Part shown: one piece after another, positions 1 through 8,907 of the stretch
Position numbering within the stretch: position 1 is the first letter of the stretch
How the letters are laid out: each line of letters opens with the position of its first letter
Source: Chryseobacterium gregarium DSM 19109
GTDB taxonomy: Bacteria; Bacteroidota; Bacteroidia; Flavobacteriales; Weeksellaceae
Reading direction: 5' to 3'
Assembly (NCBI RefSeq): GCF_000430845.1
Contig: NZ_AUMU01000002.1
Location: 372,001-436,000 of the forward strand
Length of the DNA: 64,000 nt
Notes under the pieces: model-generated
The model's input: only the letters and a program-made list of their open reading frames with translations
Database searches by the model: none
What the model was told of the DNA's origin: nothing
Translations under genes and position numbers: made by a program

Positions 1-705
1 TGCAGGAAGTCCTGCTTCCGTCAGCACATCCATGATTACTTTGGCAGAGTAGACCTGCTTGTCGGAAGGCTTCCAAACAACAACGTTTCCAAGCATGGCC
101 ATACAGGCAGGCAGGTTTCCTGAAATCGCTGTGAAGTTGAAAGGCGTAACCGCAAAACAGAACCCTTCCAAAGGCCTGTATTCTAAACGGTTCCAGATCC
201 CGCTGTCGGAAACTGGCTGCTCAGAATACATTTCGGTCATGAATTCTACATTGAACCTTAAGAAATCAATCAGCTCACAGGCAGCATCAATTTCAGCCTG
301 GTGAACGTTCTTAGACTGTCCGATCATGGTTGCTGCGTTGATCACGTCCCTGTAAGGGCCGGCCAAAAGATCAGCTGCTTTCAGGAAAATGGCGGCACGG
401 TGCTCCCATCCCAGCTCATTCCATTGTTTTTTTGCAGCCAGTGCTGCGTTTATGGCATCATCCACATGCTGCATCGTACCTCTGTGGTAAAAACCGAAAT
501 CGTGGCTATGGTCCTGGGGAGACTGTAACTGGACTTTGTCGCCCGTTTTTACTTCCTTTCCGTCAATCACCATAGGGATTTCTGTCTTTTCGGCCCACAT
601 TTTTTTGTACTGGGCGATAAGACTTTTTACTTCTGAAGAACCTGGTATGTAAGAATTTACCGGTTCATTAACTGCAAATGGTACCTGCGATATTGCTTTA
701 GACAT
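1..705 (-). CDS. pruA: L-glutamate gamma-semialdehyde dehydrogenase (1-pyrroline-5-carboxylate dehydrogenase), N-terminal part
   Basis: This is the first 235 codons of an aldehyde-dehydrogenase-superfamily gene; the rest lies beyond the left edge. The enzyme oxidises glutamate semialdehyde to glutamate with NAD+ in proline catabolism in the cytosol. The reading starts MSKAISQVPFAVNEPV and contains the family segment EGFCFAVTPFNFTAISGNLP followed by VVWKPS, the start of the NAD-binding Rossmann region. The catalytic Cys and Glu lie outside the window. The ATG at 705 is preceded by a good Bacteroidota -7 element, which supports this start. The N-terminal half is intact and in frame. Confidence 0.93.
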   Translation of the reverse strand, partial: MSKAISQVPFAVNEPVNSYIPGSSEVKSLIAQYKKMWAEKTEIPMVIDGKEVKTGDKVQLQSPQDHSHDFGFYHRGTMQHVDDAINAALAAKKQWNELGWEHRAAIFLKAADLLAGPYRDVINAATMIGQSKNVHQAEIDAACELIDFLRFNVEFMTEMYSEQPVSDSGIWNRLEYRPLEGFCFAVTPFNFTAISGNLPACMAMLGNVVVWKPSDKQVYSAKVIMDVLTEAGLPA

Positions 706-737
706 ATTATGTTTTATTATTTAATTTGCTAATGATA

Positions 738-764
738 CAAATTTACAACATTTAATCTGGACAA
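738..764 (-). promoter_or_regulatory. Candidate promoter of pruA
   Basis: On the minus strand a TTG (764-762) is followed after 16 nt by TAAATTTG (745-738). This fits the Bacteroidota -33 TTG / -7 TAnnTTTG consensus, with spacing one base shorter than usual. The box lies 32 nt upstream of the pruA ATG, a normal distance. Confidence 0.55.
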
Positions 765-835
765 AAAATCGATAGAAACTATTTAAGCCTTTTGTTTAGA
801 AAATGATTAAATTAGTAGATATAAAACTCCGTAAA

Positions 836-1351
836 ATGAGAAAAATTGTATTATTCACCTTCATGTTTTCACAAACTGTTTTCGCACAGCATCAAAAAGA
901 AAAAGTTCATGAGGTTCCTGTGGCTTCACAAGTACAACCCTATGAATTTCCTGAAGATCAGTTATTAAACACTACTTTAAAAGGTTCAAAATGGTATTTT
1001 AACCTGAAAAGTTATCAGGAAGATGTGCTTTATCTGGATAAAAATAGGGATAAGATGAAATCTGATGTGCTGTATTTTGTTGACGGAAATCATTTCCAGA
1101 TTACTATTAACCAGCAAAGCTGTAAAACCGTAATAAAAGGAACCTACCAGATCATGAAAACAAATGATGGCACAAATGTAATATTAGGAAAGTACAGACC
1201 ATTTACCATTACATCACGCTATCAGAAATGTGTTGGTGAACTGTCGGGATTTTTATCAGGCGCTCTTGATATTTCGTTTGATGAAGACGGACAAAAGATG
1301 GAAATAAAGCAAGGTGAAGACTTTGTGCCGGCTACAGGTCACGGAAATTGA
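836..1351 (+). CDS. Hypothetical exported protein
   Basis: About 171 residues. The product starts MRKIVLFTFMFSQTVFAQ, a typical signal peptide with cleavage after FA, so it is probably exported to the periplasm or cell surface. An upstream in-frame ATG at 803 would add 11 residues before the signal peptide; I prefer 836 because it puts the basic-hydrophobic N-terminus first. The mature part (about 150 aa) has two Cys residues (in QQSCKT and YQKCVG) that could pair, and reads like a small beta-rich lipocalin-type or META-like domain. No family is recognised with certainty. It stands alone between divergent pruA and convergent topoisomerase IB. Confidence 0.75.
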   Translation: MRKIVLFTFMFSQTVFAQHQKEKVHEVPVASQVQPYEFPEDQLLNTTLKGSKWYFNLKSYQEDVLYLDKNRDKMKSDVLYFVDGNHFQITINQQSCKTVIKGTYQIMKTNDGTNVILGKYRPFTITSRYQKCVGELSGFLSGALDISFDEDGQKMEIKQGEDFVPATGHGN

Positions 1352-1389
1352 TTCATCCTGTTATATCATTCTTACCGATCTATCAGGAA

Positions 1390-2493
1390 CTACATTTTTT
1401 CGGTTTCCAGGATTTTAAGCACCAGTTTTTCTTCGTGCGTTAAGCCTGCTTTCCCGTCGTTTTCCTCTATTTCTTCCAGTTCATCCAGGTATTTTTTAAT
1501 GGTATTGTTTTCGTAAAGGTTAATGACCAGCGGATGTACATAATATTTCCTGCATACGGTACTGGTATTCCCAAGATGCGACGCTACGATTTCCAGTGCT
1601 TCCTTTACTTTTTTCTTATATTCCGTATGGGTTTCGGCATAGCCGATTTCCTTGAATGCAATTAAGGCACTCACCGTTCCGGACCATGTCCTGAAATCCT
1701 TTGCCGTAAAATCTTCCCCGCTGATTTCTTTAATGTAGTCGTTCACCATTCCGGAATCAACCGTGTGCCGGTTCCCTTCATCATCAATGTACTGGAAAAG
1801 CTCCTTTCCCGGAATGTCCTTACATTTCTGTACCAGGCGGGACAGTTTTTTGCTTTTCAGGTCAATATTATGCATCACCCCTTTTTTGCCTTTGAAGGAA
1901 AAAGTAAGTTTCTGCCCTTTGATCTGAACATGTTTGCCTTTTAAAGTGGTGAGACCAAAAGAGCCGTACAGTTTCTCATAAGCGTTGTTCCCGATCCTGA
2001 TGTTGGTCCGCTGCATCAGGCTGACAATCAGGGCCAGTACTTTTCTCTTTTCAAAATTCCTTAAGGCAAGGTCTTTTTCTACATGAAGGCGGATTTCAGG
2101 CAGCGCATACCCGAACTTGAGCATCCTGTAAAACTTGGTGTGGTTCCTCAGGGCGCTCCATAAAGGATGGTAACGGTACTGCTTTCTGTTTTTCACATCA
2201 ATCCCGGTAGCCTGAAGATGGCCGTTGTCAAGCGCGCAGATCCATACATTCTCCCAAGCAGGAGGAATCACCAGTTTGTTGATTCTTGTAATCTCTTCCT
2301 TGTTCTTTATTTTTTTACCGTCTTTGTAATAGGAGAATTTTTTGCCGGTCTTTTTCCGGGTAATACCGGCTGTTTCCGCATCGGAGGTATAAATAAGATG
2401 TACCGCCTTTGCAGAAGCAACCGGATCTTTCATAATCTTTACAATTTTAGAAGGCTTCAGATGGGAAATGATTTCTAAGTCTGAATTTTCCAT
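1390..2493 (-). CDS. DNA topoisomerase IB (poxvirus/bacterial type)
   Basis: A 367-residue type IB topoisomerase that relaxes supercoils by forming a transient 3'-phosphotyrosyl bond without ATP. The N-terminal domain (about residues 30-120) carries the IPPAWENVWIC motif typical of bacterial TopIB. The catalytic domain shows RTNIRIGNNAYEK, LKGKH, KDFRTWSGT and CRKYYVHP. The second Tyr of YY (about residue 318) is the expected nucleophile, and the Arg, Lys and His helpers are present. Length fits the family (about 320-370 aa). It is followed by two small membrane genes on the same strand. Chromosomal TopIB is common in environmental Bacteroidota. Confidence 0.92.
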   Translation of the reverse strand: MENSDLEIISHLKPSKIVKIMKDPVASAKAVHLIYTSDAETAGITRKKTGKKFSYYKDGKKIKNKEEITRINKLVIPPAWENVWICALDNGHLQATGIDVKNRKQYRYHPLWSALRNHTKFYRMLKFGYALPEIRLHVEKDLALRNFEKRKVLALIVSLMQRTNIRIGNNAYEKLYGSFGLTTLKGKHVQIKGQKLTFSFKGKKGVMHNIDLKSKKLSRLVQKCKDIPGKELFQYIDDEGNRHTVDSGMVNDYIKEISGEDFTAKDFRTWSGTVSALIAFKEIGYAETHTEYKKKVKEALEIVASHLGNTSTVCRKYYVHPLVINLYENNTIKKYLDELEEIEENDGKAGLTHEEKLVLKILETEKM

Positions 2494-2502
2494 AAGATCA
2501 AT

Positions 2503-2667
2503 TTATTTCCTTCCTCTTGAGAACAGCCATAAAATAATACCGATAATCCCGACTACCACGATGATTCCCCACCACATGCCGGCTTTAAAAATTGTTTCTA
2601 CTGCCTCGCAGCTGGTAAGGGTTAATAAACTCAATACCGTTAAACTGTATAAGCTCCATTTTTTCAT
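2503..2667 (-). CDS. Small membrane lipoprotein, hypothetical
   Basis: A 54-residue protein. A lipobox (LTLTSC) ends a signal peptide that starts MKKWSLYSL. A single strongly hydrophobic helix (GIIVVVGIIGIILWLF) follows, and the protein ends in a basic tail SRGRK. I start it at 2667 rather than at the longer in-frame opening (2751), because the longer form would put 28 unconserved residues ahead of the signal peptide and overlap the upstream DUF6526 gene. The function is unknown. It lies between topoisomerase IB and the DUF6526 gene, all on the minus strand and possibly co-transcribed. Confidence 0.7.
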   Translation of the reverse strand: MKKWSLYSLTVLSLLTLTSCEAVETIFKAGMWWGIIVVVGIIGIILWLFSRGRK

Positions 2668-2698
2668 AATGTTCTGTTTTAAGTGTTTATTATTTATT

Positions 2699-3136
2699 TT
2701 AAATTCTCTGATAATCGGCTCTCCACCGGGTAATGGACTTTTTAATGTCATCCCCTGAGATATTTTCCTTTAATGCTTTTTCCAGAAGGATTTTAAATTC
2801 ATCGTCATAGGCAAACCGCAGCGCAGCAATCTGGCTGAAGCTAAGCTTTTCTTCGGTTTCATCAGACCTTTGTCCGAAAATTTCGAAATACCGCTGTTTG
2901 AATTCAAGGCGGACCAGCCGGTTCTGAAGTCCCAGGGCATAATGCTGGCGTACCATAATGGCCAGGTAGAGCACCAGAAAAACAACGACGGAGAACAGGA
3001 TCCACAAAAGCCGGTTAGGCTCATCGTCCATACTTTTATAAATTCCCGTACCCAGTAAGATCAGCAGCAACGGAAGGTAGATAAAGTGGTGGGGCGGATA
3101 AAATTTTCTGTGGTTTTTGTAATTCTGGTTTTCCAT
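2699..3136 (-). CDS. DUF6526 family membrane protein
   Basis: A 145-residue protein with two adjacent transmembrane helices (about residues 18-37 and 42-62). A cytosolic segment follows with VRQHYALGLQNRLVRLEFKQ and a C-terminal W-R-A-DYQRI. This pattern (short N-terminus ending in HRKFYPPHHF, two helices, RLQ-rich tail) is the one I associate with DUF6526, which is common and uncharacterised in Flavobacteriia. It is the first gene of a minus-strand run of three with the small lipoprotein and topoisomerase IB. Confidence 0.75.
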   Translation of the reverse strand: MENQNYKNHRKFYPPHHFIYLPLLLILLGTGIYKSMDDEPNRLLWILFSVVVFLVLYLAIMVRQHYALGLQNRLVRLEFKQRYFEIFGQRSDETEEKLSFSQIAALRFAYDDEFKILLEKALKENISGDDIKKSITRWRADYQRI

Positions 3137-3534
3137 ATTTTATGATGTAGCAATAACCTTTCCAAAATGTTAAGGTTTTATTAATAACCCCTATTTAGGG
3201 TAGGCAGGAAGTTGGTCAAATAGGTAATAAGAAGTAGGTTTCGAAGGAAGCATTGGGTGATGAATAGGGTAATTATATGGGCAGGAACATAAGCCTGTAA
3301 AAACTATAAATCAGCATTGCCGCTCTTTTTGTCAGCCTGAAAAGAGGAGATTAAATTGTGAAAGATTTTGCTGGTGTATTCAGTCCTTATTACCATTACA
3401 GAAATTAGTAAAGAATGACAAATGCTGATTATAAAGGGCATAAAACTTTGCGGAAATGATGTTTAAAAAGTCTGCATAATCCTGTTGGAAAACTTAAAAA
3501 TTCGTAACTTCACCTCTTTAAAATTCATTAAAAA
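3137..3534. other. Intergenic region between DUF6526 and aminopeptidase P
   Basis: About 400 bp separating divergent genes. I see no conserved small ORF or strong hairpin. The only element I can support is the candidate promoter at 3485-3512 next to the aminopeptidase start. Confidence 0.6.
3485..3512 (+). promoter_or_regulatory. Candidate promoter of the aminopeptidase P gene
   Basis: TTG (3485-3487) is followed after 17 nt by TAACTTCA (3505-3512). This matches TAnnTTTG except for the last two bases. It ends 22 nt before the ATG. Confidence 0.4.
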
Positions 3535-5304
3535 ATGACTTCAAAGGAAAAAATAGCTGCGCTTCGTAAAGAAATGCAGAAAAATAAGGTTGATGCATTT
3601 ATCATCTATTCTGCAGACCCGCACATGAGTGAATACCTTCCCGCAGAATGGCAGGAAAGGGCCTGGCTTTCGGGATTTCTAGGTTCTGCCGGTTTTGTGG
3701 TAGTGACCAAAGATAAAGCAGGGTTATGGACGGACGGAAGATATTATACGCAGGCAGCCCAGGAACTTGACGGCTCAGGCATCGACCTTTTCAAGGACGG
3801 TCTCGAAGGGACTCCCAATTATATTGACTGGATTATTTCCGAGCTCCCTGCCGATGCTAAAGTAGCGGTAAATGCCCTGGCAACATCCCACGCCAACTGG
3901 GAACTGCTGACCGGGAAGCTCAATGAAAAAGGGATAACCCTGGTTGATGCTCCTCTTTTAAAAGAGATCTGGAAAGAGAGAGGCATGCCTTCCAAAAACC
4001 CCATCTATGTACATCCTGTGGAAAGGGCGGGGAAATCCGTTGCCGATAAAATTGCCGCCATCCGCCAGAAAATGGAGTCGCAGGAAGCAACGGTACATAT
4101 CATTTCAAGCCTGGACGATGTAGCCTGGACCCTGAACCTGAGGGGGAGCGATGTGGAAAGCAATCCCGTATTTTTAGGATATATCGTGATCACCAAGAAC
4201 GAAGCCCTGTTGTTTACTGAACTGGAAAAGCTTGAAGTGGAGTCAAGAAAAGAAATGGATGAAGCCTGGGTAAAGATGAAGCCTTATGAAGAGTTTTTTA
4301 ATTGCCTGAAGGAATTCAAGAATGAAAAAGTCCTGGTTTCCCCGAACAGCAACCAGGCGATTTTCGAAATATTAAAAGAAGATAACCAATTCATCAAAGC
4401 TGCGGTTCCCGGGAATCTGATGAAAGCCCAGAAAAATGAAACTGAGCTGGAAGGCTTCAGGACCGTTATGGTAAGGGACGGCGTGGCCATGGTGAAATTC
4501 CTGTACTGGCTGACCCATAATGCCGGAAAAGAATCCATGACCGAATATTCCATCGGTGAAAAGCTGAGAGGTTTCCGTGCGGAAGGGGAAAACTTCGTGG
4601 GAGAGAGCTTCGGAAGCATTGTAGGGTACAAAGATAACGGTGCGATTATGCACTATTCGGCGAAAACTGAAGGCAGCAAGGAGGTAATTAATGATGCAAG
4701 CATTTTAGTGGATTCCGGAGGGCAGTACCTGGAAGGGACAACAGACATTACCAGGACGCTGGCATTAGGTGCCGTGTCTGATGAGTTCAGGACAAACTCT
4801 ACACTGGTATTACAGGGACTGATCCGTCTGTCGATGGTAAAATTCCCGAGAGGCACCCGCGGCGTACAGCTTGATGCGATTGCCAGGCTGCCGTTATGGA
4901 TGCACGGGAAAGACTATAACCATGGCACCGGCCATGGGGTAGGAAGTTTTATGAATGTGCATGAAGGCCCGCAGAACATCAGGAAAGACATGAACCCGCA
5001 GGAACTTCTGCCGGGGATGGTGTGTTCCAATGAGCCCGGATTTTACGTGGAAGGGCAATACGGGATCCGCCATGAGAACCTGATTGCCGTAAAAGAAGCG
5101 GAGAAAACCGATTTCGGGACTTTTTATGAGTTTGAAACTTTAACGTTCTGTCCGTTCTTTAAAGATACCATCGTGAAAGAAATTTTGCTAACTGAAGAAA
5201 TTCATTGGTTGAATGATTATCACAGAAAGTGTGAAGAAAAATTGGCTCCTTATCTAGAAGGTGAGGTGAAGGATTGGTTTCTTGAGTTGGTAAAACCTTT
5301 GTAA
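3535..5304 (+). CDS. Xaa-Pro aminopeptidase (aminopeptidase P, M24B family)
   Basis: A 589-residue cytosolic metallopeptidase that removes N-terminal residues preceding proline. It has the long three-domain architecture of eukaryotic-type APP1: two N-terminal creatinase-like domains (about 1-310), then the pita-bread catalytic domain. The five dinuclear metal ligands are visible: Asp393 and Asp404 in LVDSGGQYLEGTTD, His467 in HGTGHGVGS, Glu500 in NEPGFY and Glu514 in IRHEN. A C-terminal M24 extension (about 520-589) is also present. Length matches the family. It is monocistronic, ended by a strong hairpin terminator. Confidence 0.93.
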   Translation: MTSKEKIAALRKEMQKNKVDAFIIYSADPHMSEYLPAEWQERAWLSGFLGSAGFVVVTKDKAGLWTDGRYYTQAAQELDGSGIDLFKDGLEGTPNYIDWIISELPADAKVAVNALATSHANWELLTGKLNEKGITLVDAPLLKEIWKERGMPSKNPIYVHPVERAGKSVADKIAAIRQKMESQEATVHIISSLDDVAWTLNLRGSDVESNPVFLGYIVITKNEALLFTELEKLEVESRKEMDEAWVKMKPYEEFFNCLKEFKNEKVLVSPNSNQAIFEILKEDNQFIKAAVPGNLMKAQKNETELEGFRTVMVRDGVAMVKFLYWLTHNAGKESMTEYSIGEKLRGFRAEGENFVGESFGSIVGYKDNGAIMHYSAKTEGSKEVINDASILVDSGGQYLEGTTDITRTLALGAVSDEFRTNSTLVLQGLIRLSMVKFPRGTRGVQLDAIARLPLWMHGKDYNHGTGHGVGSFMNVHEGPQNIRKDMNPQELLPGMVCSNEPGFYVEGQYGIRHENLIAVKEAEKTDFGTFYEFETLTFCPFFKDTIVKEILLTEEIHWLNDYHRKCEEKLAPYLEGEVKDWFLELVKPL

Positions 5305-5324
5305 GAATAAATTAAAGATATTAA

Positions 5325-5354
5325 AAAACTCTGCATCGAGTGATGCAGAGTTTT
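5325..5354 (+). terminator. Rho-independent terminator after aminopeptidase P
   Basis: A perfect 13-bp inverted repeat (arms 5325-5337 and 5342-5354) encloses the loop GAGT and ends in a T stretch. It lies 20 nt after the stop codon. Confidence 0.85.
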
Positions 5355-5491
5355 GTTTTATATGACTGTTTTCCGCGATTACATTTAGGGTGTTTTCCCT
5401 GTTTCGGAACCAGAAATTTGATTTTATCTTTGGAATACCAAATTTAAAGAATCAAATCACTAACCATATACTTTAAATTAATTTTGTTTCG

Positions 5492-5519
5492 ATCATCTCA
5501 GCAATGGGATGATTTTTTT
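5492..5519 (+). terminator. Weak terminator-like hairpin
   Basis: ATCATC (5492-5497) pairs with GATGAT (5508-5513) and is followed by six T. A TATCTTTG box at 5425-5432 lies upstream on the same strand without a clear -33 partner, so a very short transcript (about 5440-5519) is conceivable. No ORF is present. The hairpin could also simply be a backup terminator for read-through from aminopeptidase P. Confidence 0.35.
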
Positions 5520-5543
5520 ATTTTGATAACGACTATATTTCCA

Positions 5544-6524
5544 TTAGTTTCCTTCAACTTCAAAATTGCTGTGTTGAGTTGGCGAAATTTCTTTCTTCAA
5601 AAGCAATAACTCATTTTTCTTAAACTCAAAAAAATGTTTTTCAGTCCAGTTCCAGGATTTTCCTTCACGTAAATTGACTCCACTAGCTTTGAAGAAAACA
5701 GTGATTTTATTTCCGGTAATTTGTAAATTGATTTCGTCGAAAGTATCCTGAACAGTTGCTCCGTCGGGAGTTGTCGGGCAGTTCTCCAATTCCTTCATAA
5801 TCTCTTGATTATTTCGAAACCAAAATCGAAGAAAACCCAAATGTTGGTCAGAACACTGATAGCCTAAATTTAAAGCAGTAAGAATCTTACACTTCAAATT
5901 TCCTCTGTTGTCATCGGCTTTCCCATCCCATCCGCATTCGTTTCCAATGAAAGTAGCGGCATAAGCTAAAGCAGCTTTTTCGGGGTCTGAAATAGATTTG
6001 ATATAATTCTTATTCAGAATAATTGTATTAATGTCTGTTGATAATTCTTTATCGTACTGAAATTTTCGCCATAGAAATTTCACTTTTTTATCTGCTAGCT
6101 TTAAAGGTTTAATGACTTTTGCGGAAATTAAATATTCACTGTAATCCAGATATTCGGGATCACCTGCAGGTCTCAGACTGTCCATTTTCCATTTGATTTC
6201 CAACTCGTCTCCACGGATGAATTTCGGATCATCATTATTATATATTAAACGTACTGTATCTTTATTTTTCTTCACAATAAACTGCCGATCATCCCCATTA
6301 TCATTAAAATTTACAAATTGAACGGTGTCAAGAAAGATTTTCTCAAGTTGGATATTTTCATTAGGTCTCAAAGGACTTTTAAAAGTGTCAATAACTTTTT
6401 TCAGTTCATTTTTTTTATATGTCGAATTTTCTTTGTTTAAATTTTCAGTTTTCTTTTCGCAAGACTGCAAAGCGAAAAGTAAAATCATTAGAAACAATAA
6501 GTGAAGTGCAATTACATTTTTCAT
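5544..6524 (-). CDS. Hypothetical lipoprotein
   Basis: A 326-residue protein. The N-terminus ends in a Bacteroidota-type lipobox (FALQSC, then EKK), so it is probably lipid-anchored. After a linker rich in Asn, Lys and Glu comes a mixed alpha/beta body of about 270 residues with several Cys (in GNECGWDG, KCKILT and YQCSDQH) and the segment GKSWNWTEKHFFEF. I do not recognise a family. It is 24 bp downstream of another lipoprotein gene on the same strand, so the two are probably an operon. Confidence 0.75.
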   Translation of the reverse strand: MKNVIALHLLFLMILLFALQSCEKKTENLNKENSTYKKNELKKVIDTFKSPLRPNENIQLEKIFLDTVQFVNFNDNGDDRQFIVKKNKDTVRLIYNNDDPKFIRGDELEIKWKMDSLRPAGDPEYLDYSEYLISAKVIKPLKLADKKVKFLWRKFQYDKELSTDINTIILNKNYIKSISDPEKAALAYAATFIGNECGWDGKADDNRGNLKCKILTALNLGYQCSDQHLGFLRFWFRNNQEIMKELENCPTTPDGATVQDTFDEINLQITGNKITVFFKASGVNLREGKSWNWTEKHFFEFKKNELLLLKKEISPTQHSNFEVEGN

Positions 6525-6548
6525 GTTGAGAGTGATTTGATGGAAATT

Positions 6549-7709
6549 TTAATTGTAATTTTCAAATAATGAAGTGTAAAATTCAATCTCATTTTTATAA
6601 TATTCAGGAGTCATTTGCTCCAAAGCCGGAAATTCTTTCATGATTATCAATTTGTTATTTTTTATTTTGGTGACTAAACAATATGAATTTTGATATTTTC
6701 TTTGAAAAACCACACTATTTTCTGTTTTGTCCGTTTGCTGATAATCTGAATTGTAAAAGAATCTGAAATTCTCTTCACTTAAATATTTGAAAATTTTGTC
6801 TGCTTCTGTGATGGTCAATATTCCGTTATTTTTTACCGAATGTAGTTTTTTCCAGACAGCTTCAGTTTCTGGGTTTGTTTTGAAAACTGTGTAATAGCGA
6901 TTGTTTCCCTGATCAGCAGGTGAAAATGATTTTAAACTCGCATCAGAAGCAAAAGTTTTCAGAGTTTCTGCCTTCATATTTTTGAAAAAATCTTTTTCTA
7001 AAATAGAGAGTTGATTTTCATAAGAATTCCAGCTTTTTTCCTGATTTTTTATGGGTTTTAAAATATTTTTAGCCATCCTTATCTGATGCAGCAACTGATT
7101 TATTATTTCATCAGATGTTGCTTCCGGTCGCTTATTCTGAAAAGGCGTATCGCTTAAATAGATCAGATATTCTTTCGTTTTGGGAAGATATTCAAAATAG
7201 AAGGCTTTTAATGATCCGTAATCACTGAAAATTGCGCTGTTCTCATCTTTATACAAAACTTCATCAACAGATTGTAGGAAATCAGCAGTTGTTAGTGGAA
7301 TCTTGTTTGTACTTTTTGCAATTAAAAAATCACCTTCTTGAGGCGCAGAGGTAAGATATGGGATGAAATTAACAACAGAAAATCTCTTAAAACCATTTGA
7401 ATTGCTGTCAATCGTGAAATCGTTTGTAACTTTCCATTGGAATTTGTAATAACTGTTTTGGCTGTTTTGTGAAGGAGCGTAGTGAATCCTGTAATTAAAG
7501 GGCAGATTAAATGAGTAACCATTCTCTGAAACAGAATATCTAATAGCTGGAATTTGAAGAATCTCTTTAACTTTCGCTGAATCTACCACGTTGATTTCCG
7601 GTGATGAATTTTCGATTTTCATCGAGGGATACTCTGTTTTCTCAGATTTCTTTTTTCCTTCACAACTTGTGCAAAAGATGACAAAAATGATTGTTATGAT
7701 AGCCTTCAT
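6549..7709 (-). CDS. Hypothetical lipoprotein
   Basis: A 386-residue protein with a short signal peptide ending in the lipobox IFCTSC (then EGKKKSEK). The body has a beta-rich N-terminal half (residues about 55-200) and a Lys/Glu-rich helical middle. The C-terminal part ends with PEYYKNEIEFYTSLFENYN. No family is recognised. It sits between a frameshifted membrane gene and a second lipoprotein gene, all on the minus strand with short spacers, which suggests a shared transcript. Confidence 0.75.
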   Translation of the reverse strand: MKAIITIIFVIFCTSCEGKKKSEKTEYPSMKIENSSPEINVVDSAKVKEILQIPAIRYSVSENGYSFNLPFNYRIHYAPSQNSQNSYYKFQWKVTNDFTIDSNSNGFKRFSVVNFIPYLTSAPQEGDFLIAKSTNKIPLTTADFLQSVDEVLYKDENSAIFSDYGSLKAFYFEYLPKTKEYLIYLSDTPFQNKRPEATSDEIINQLLHQIRMAKNILKPIKNQEKSWNSYENQLSILEKDFFKNMKAETLKTFASDASLKSFSPADQGNNRYYTVFKTNPETEAVWKKLHSVKNNGILTITEADKIFKYLSEENFRFFYNSDYQQTDKTENSVVFQRKYQNSYCLVTKIKNNKLIIMKEFPALEQMTPEYYKNEIEFYTSLFENYN

Positions 7710-7753
7710 AATATTTTTATTTAATTTATTTTGAGAATTTTATGTTGTTAATT

Positions 7754-8526
7754 TTAACAATGAAACCACCAATGCATAAAGTATAATTTTCCGTTTTTAA
7801 GAAATGTATTGATGTGACCGTCAGAAATATTGTTTTGGTCTTCTCTCAGCTGGATAACCTGTAATTTTCCTTCACCATAAACATCCATATTTCCTATATC
7901 TCTGACTGCATTTGGAAATATTTTCTGAAGATCAGTGATCGTGGTCAAAGTACTCAATTTTTTGCTTTTGAAGAGGATGAAATTGTTTTTAAGAAATCGA
8001 AATTCGTCCACAGCAACTTTATCTTTGAAATTTTCAAATCTCGAACCATCTTTGTAGAAATACTTATTGTCATTAATGCTGTTGGTTGGGGTTTCTGTGT
8101 CAAAGATATACGTGCATGGTTCTTCTTCTGACAATAATTTAATGCTGTCAGCTTTTCCGAAAGTTTTTTCAAATTCTTTGACTGTAAAAAATCTTGTAAG
8201 TTTTCCGTTAAACAAGACGTCGTTTCTAACATTACTTCATTCAATGAGTCTTGAGACAGATTGTTTTGAGCACTTATTTGATTATTTTTCTTTTCTGAAT
8301 TAATCTGATTATGATTGGAAATTTTCTGATTATTTTCGACTTCAAGTTCTCTTGGCATTCTACCGCTCTCAAAACCTGTAATAAAAATAATTGCTACACC
8401 AACGATGCAGAGTAGCAAAACAGAAACTACAATCACTATTTTTCTGGTGATGGTCAGGTTTGGGATTCTGGATAGAAAAAATATTAAAATAATGACTAAG
8501 ATTAAAACTAATGCAATGATTCCCAT
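7754..8526 (-). pseudogene. Frameshifted membrane-anchored hypothetical gene
   Basis: Two overlapping frames together read as one protein of about 257 residues. The first frame (from ATG 8526) gives two hydrophobic helices and a Gln/Asn-rich linker up to NEVMLET. The second continues as DVLFNGKLTRFFTVKEFEKTFGK and ends HWWFHC at 7754. The second frame has no ATG near its beginning, only a TTG inside the overlap. One missing base in the GAAACGACGTC stretch (about 8218-8226) would restore a single ORF. It is either a recent pseudogene or a sequencing/assembly error. The protein family is unknown. Confidence 0.65.
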
Positions 8527-8677
8527 ATGGTTGTTTTGTTAAATATAAATCATATTTTTTGGATCTCAACAATAACTTTCTTCATTGTCCCGTGATTTTT
8601 TTAATATGAATAAGCTACAAAAAATGTTGATTATTTCCTTTTGATCAATAATATTGAACTTTGGTCTGGATTTTTAG

Positions 8678-8775
8678 CCCTGATGGAAGCGACATCCTTT
8701 TTGCTGTGCCCTGAGCGTAGCCGAAGGGCACAGCAAAAAAGATATAGCGGACAGCAGGTTCCCGGCTCCTGAAAA
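8678..8775. repeat. Intergenic palindromic element with 15-bp perfect stem
   Basis: TTTTTGCTGTGCCCT (8698-8712) pairs perfectly with AGGGCACAGCAAAAA (8725-8739) around a 12-nt loop. The flanks also pair imperfectly: AGCCCTGATGGAAGCGACATC on the left against GATATAGCGGACAGCAGG on the right. From memory, AGCCCTGAT...GATATAGCG...AGCAGG is a recurrent intergenic element in Flavobacteriia genomes. Only one copy is in this window. It could act as a terminator between the two divergent neighbours. Confidence 0.55.
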
Positions 8776-8895
8776 AGTTGAGTGTTTAAGCGTTTTAGAA
8801 TCGGGGAGTTGTTGAGTGAAGAAGTTTCTGAAAGGAGAGGGTTTTAAGTTCAGTATTTTGATAGAAAATGAATTTTTTAGCCTGCGAAATTTCCG

Positions 8896-8903
8896 TAATT
8901 TTG
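8896..8903 (+). promoter_or_regulatory. -7 box overlapping the mnmE start region
   Basis: TAATTTTG matches TAnnTTTG exactly but ends only 4 nt before the mnmE ATG. If used, the transcript would be leaderless or nearly so. No clear -33 TTG is found 17-23 nt upstream. Confidence 0.3.
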
Positions 8904-8907
8904 TATT

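Larger units (their letters stand above)
8527..8907. other. Intergenic region upstream of mnmE
   Basis: About 380 bp without a supportable gene. It contains the palindromic repeat described at 8678-8775 and, just before mnmE, the TAATTTTG box at 8896-8903. Confidence 0.6.

Noticed and set aside
5425..5519. Possible small RNA between a TATCTTTG box and a hairpin
   Set aside because: No -33 element and a weak 6-bp stem; kept only as a weak terminator.
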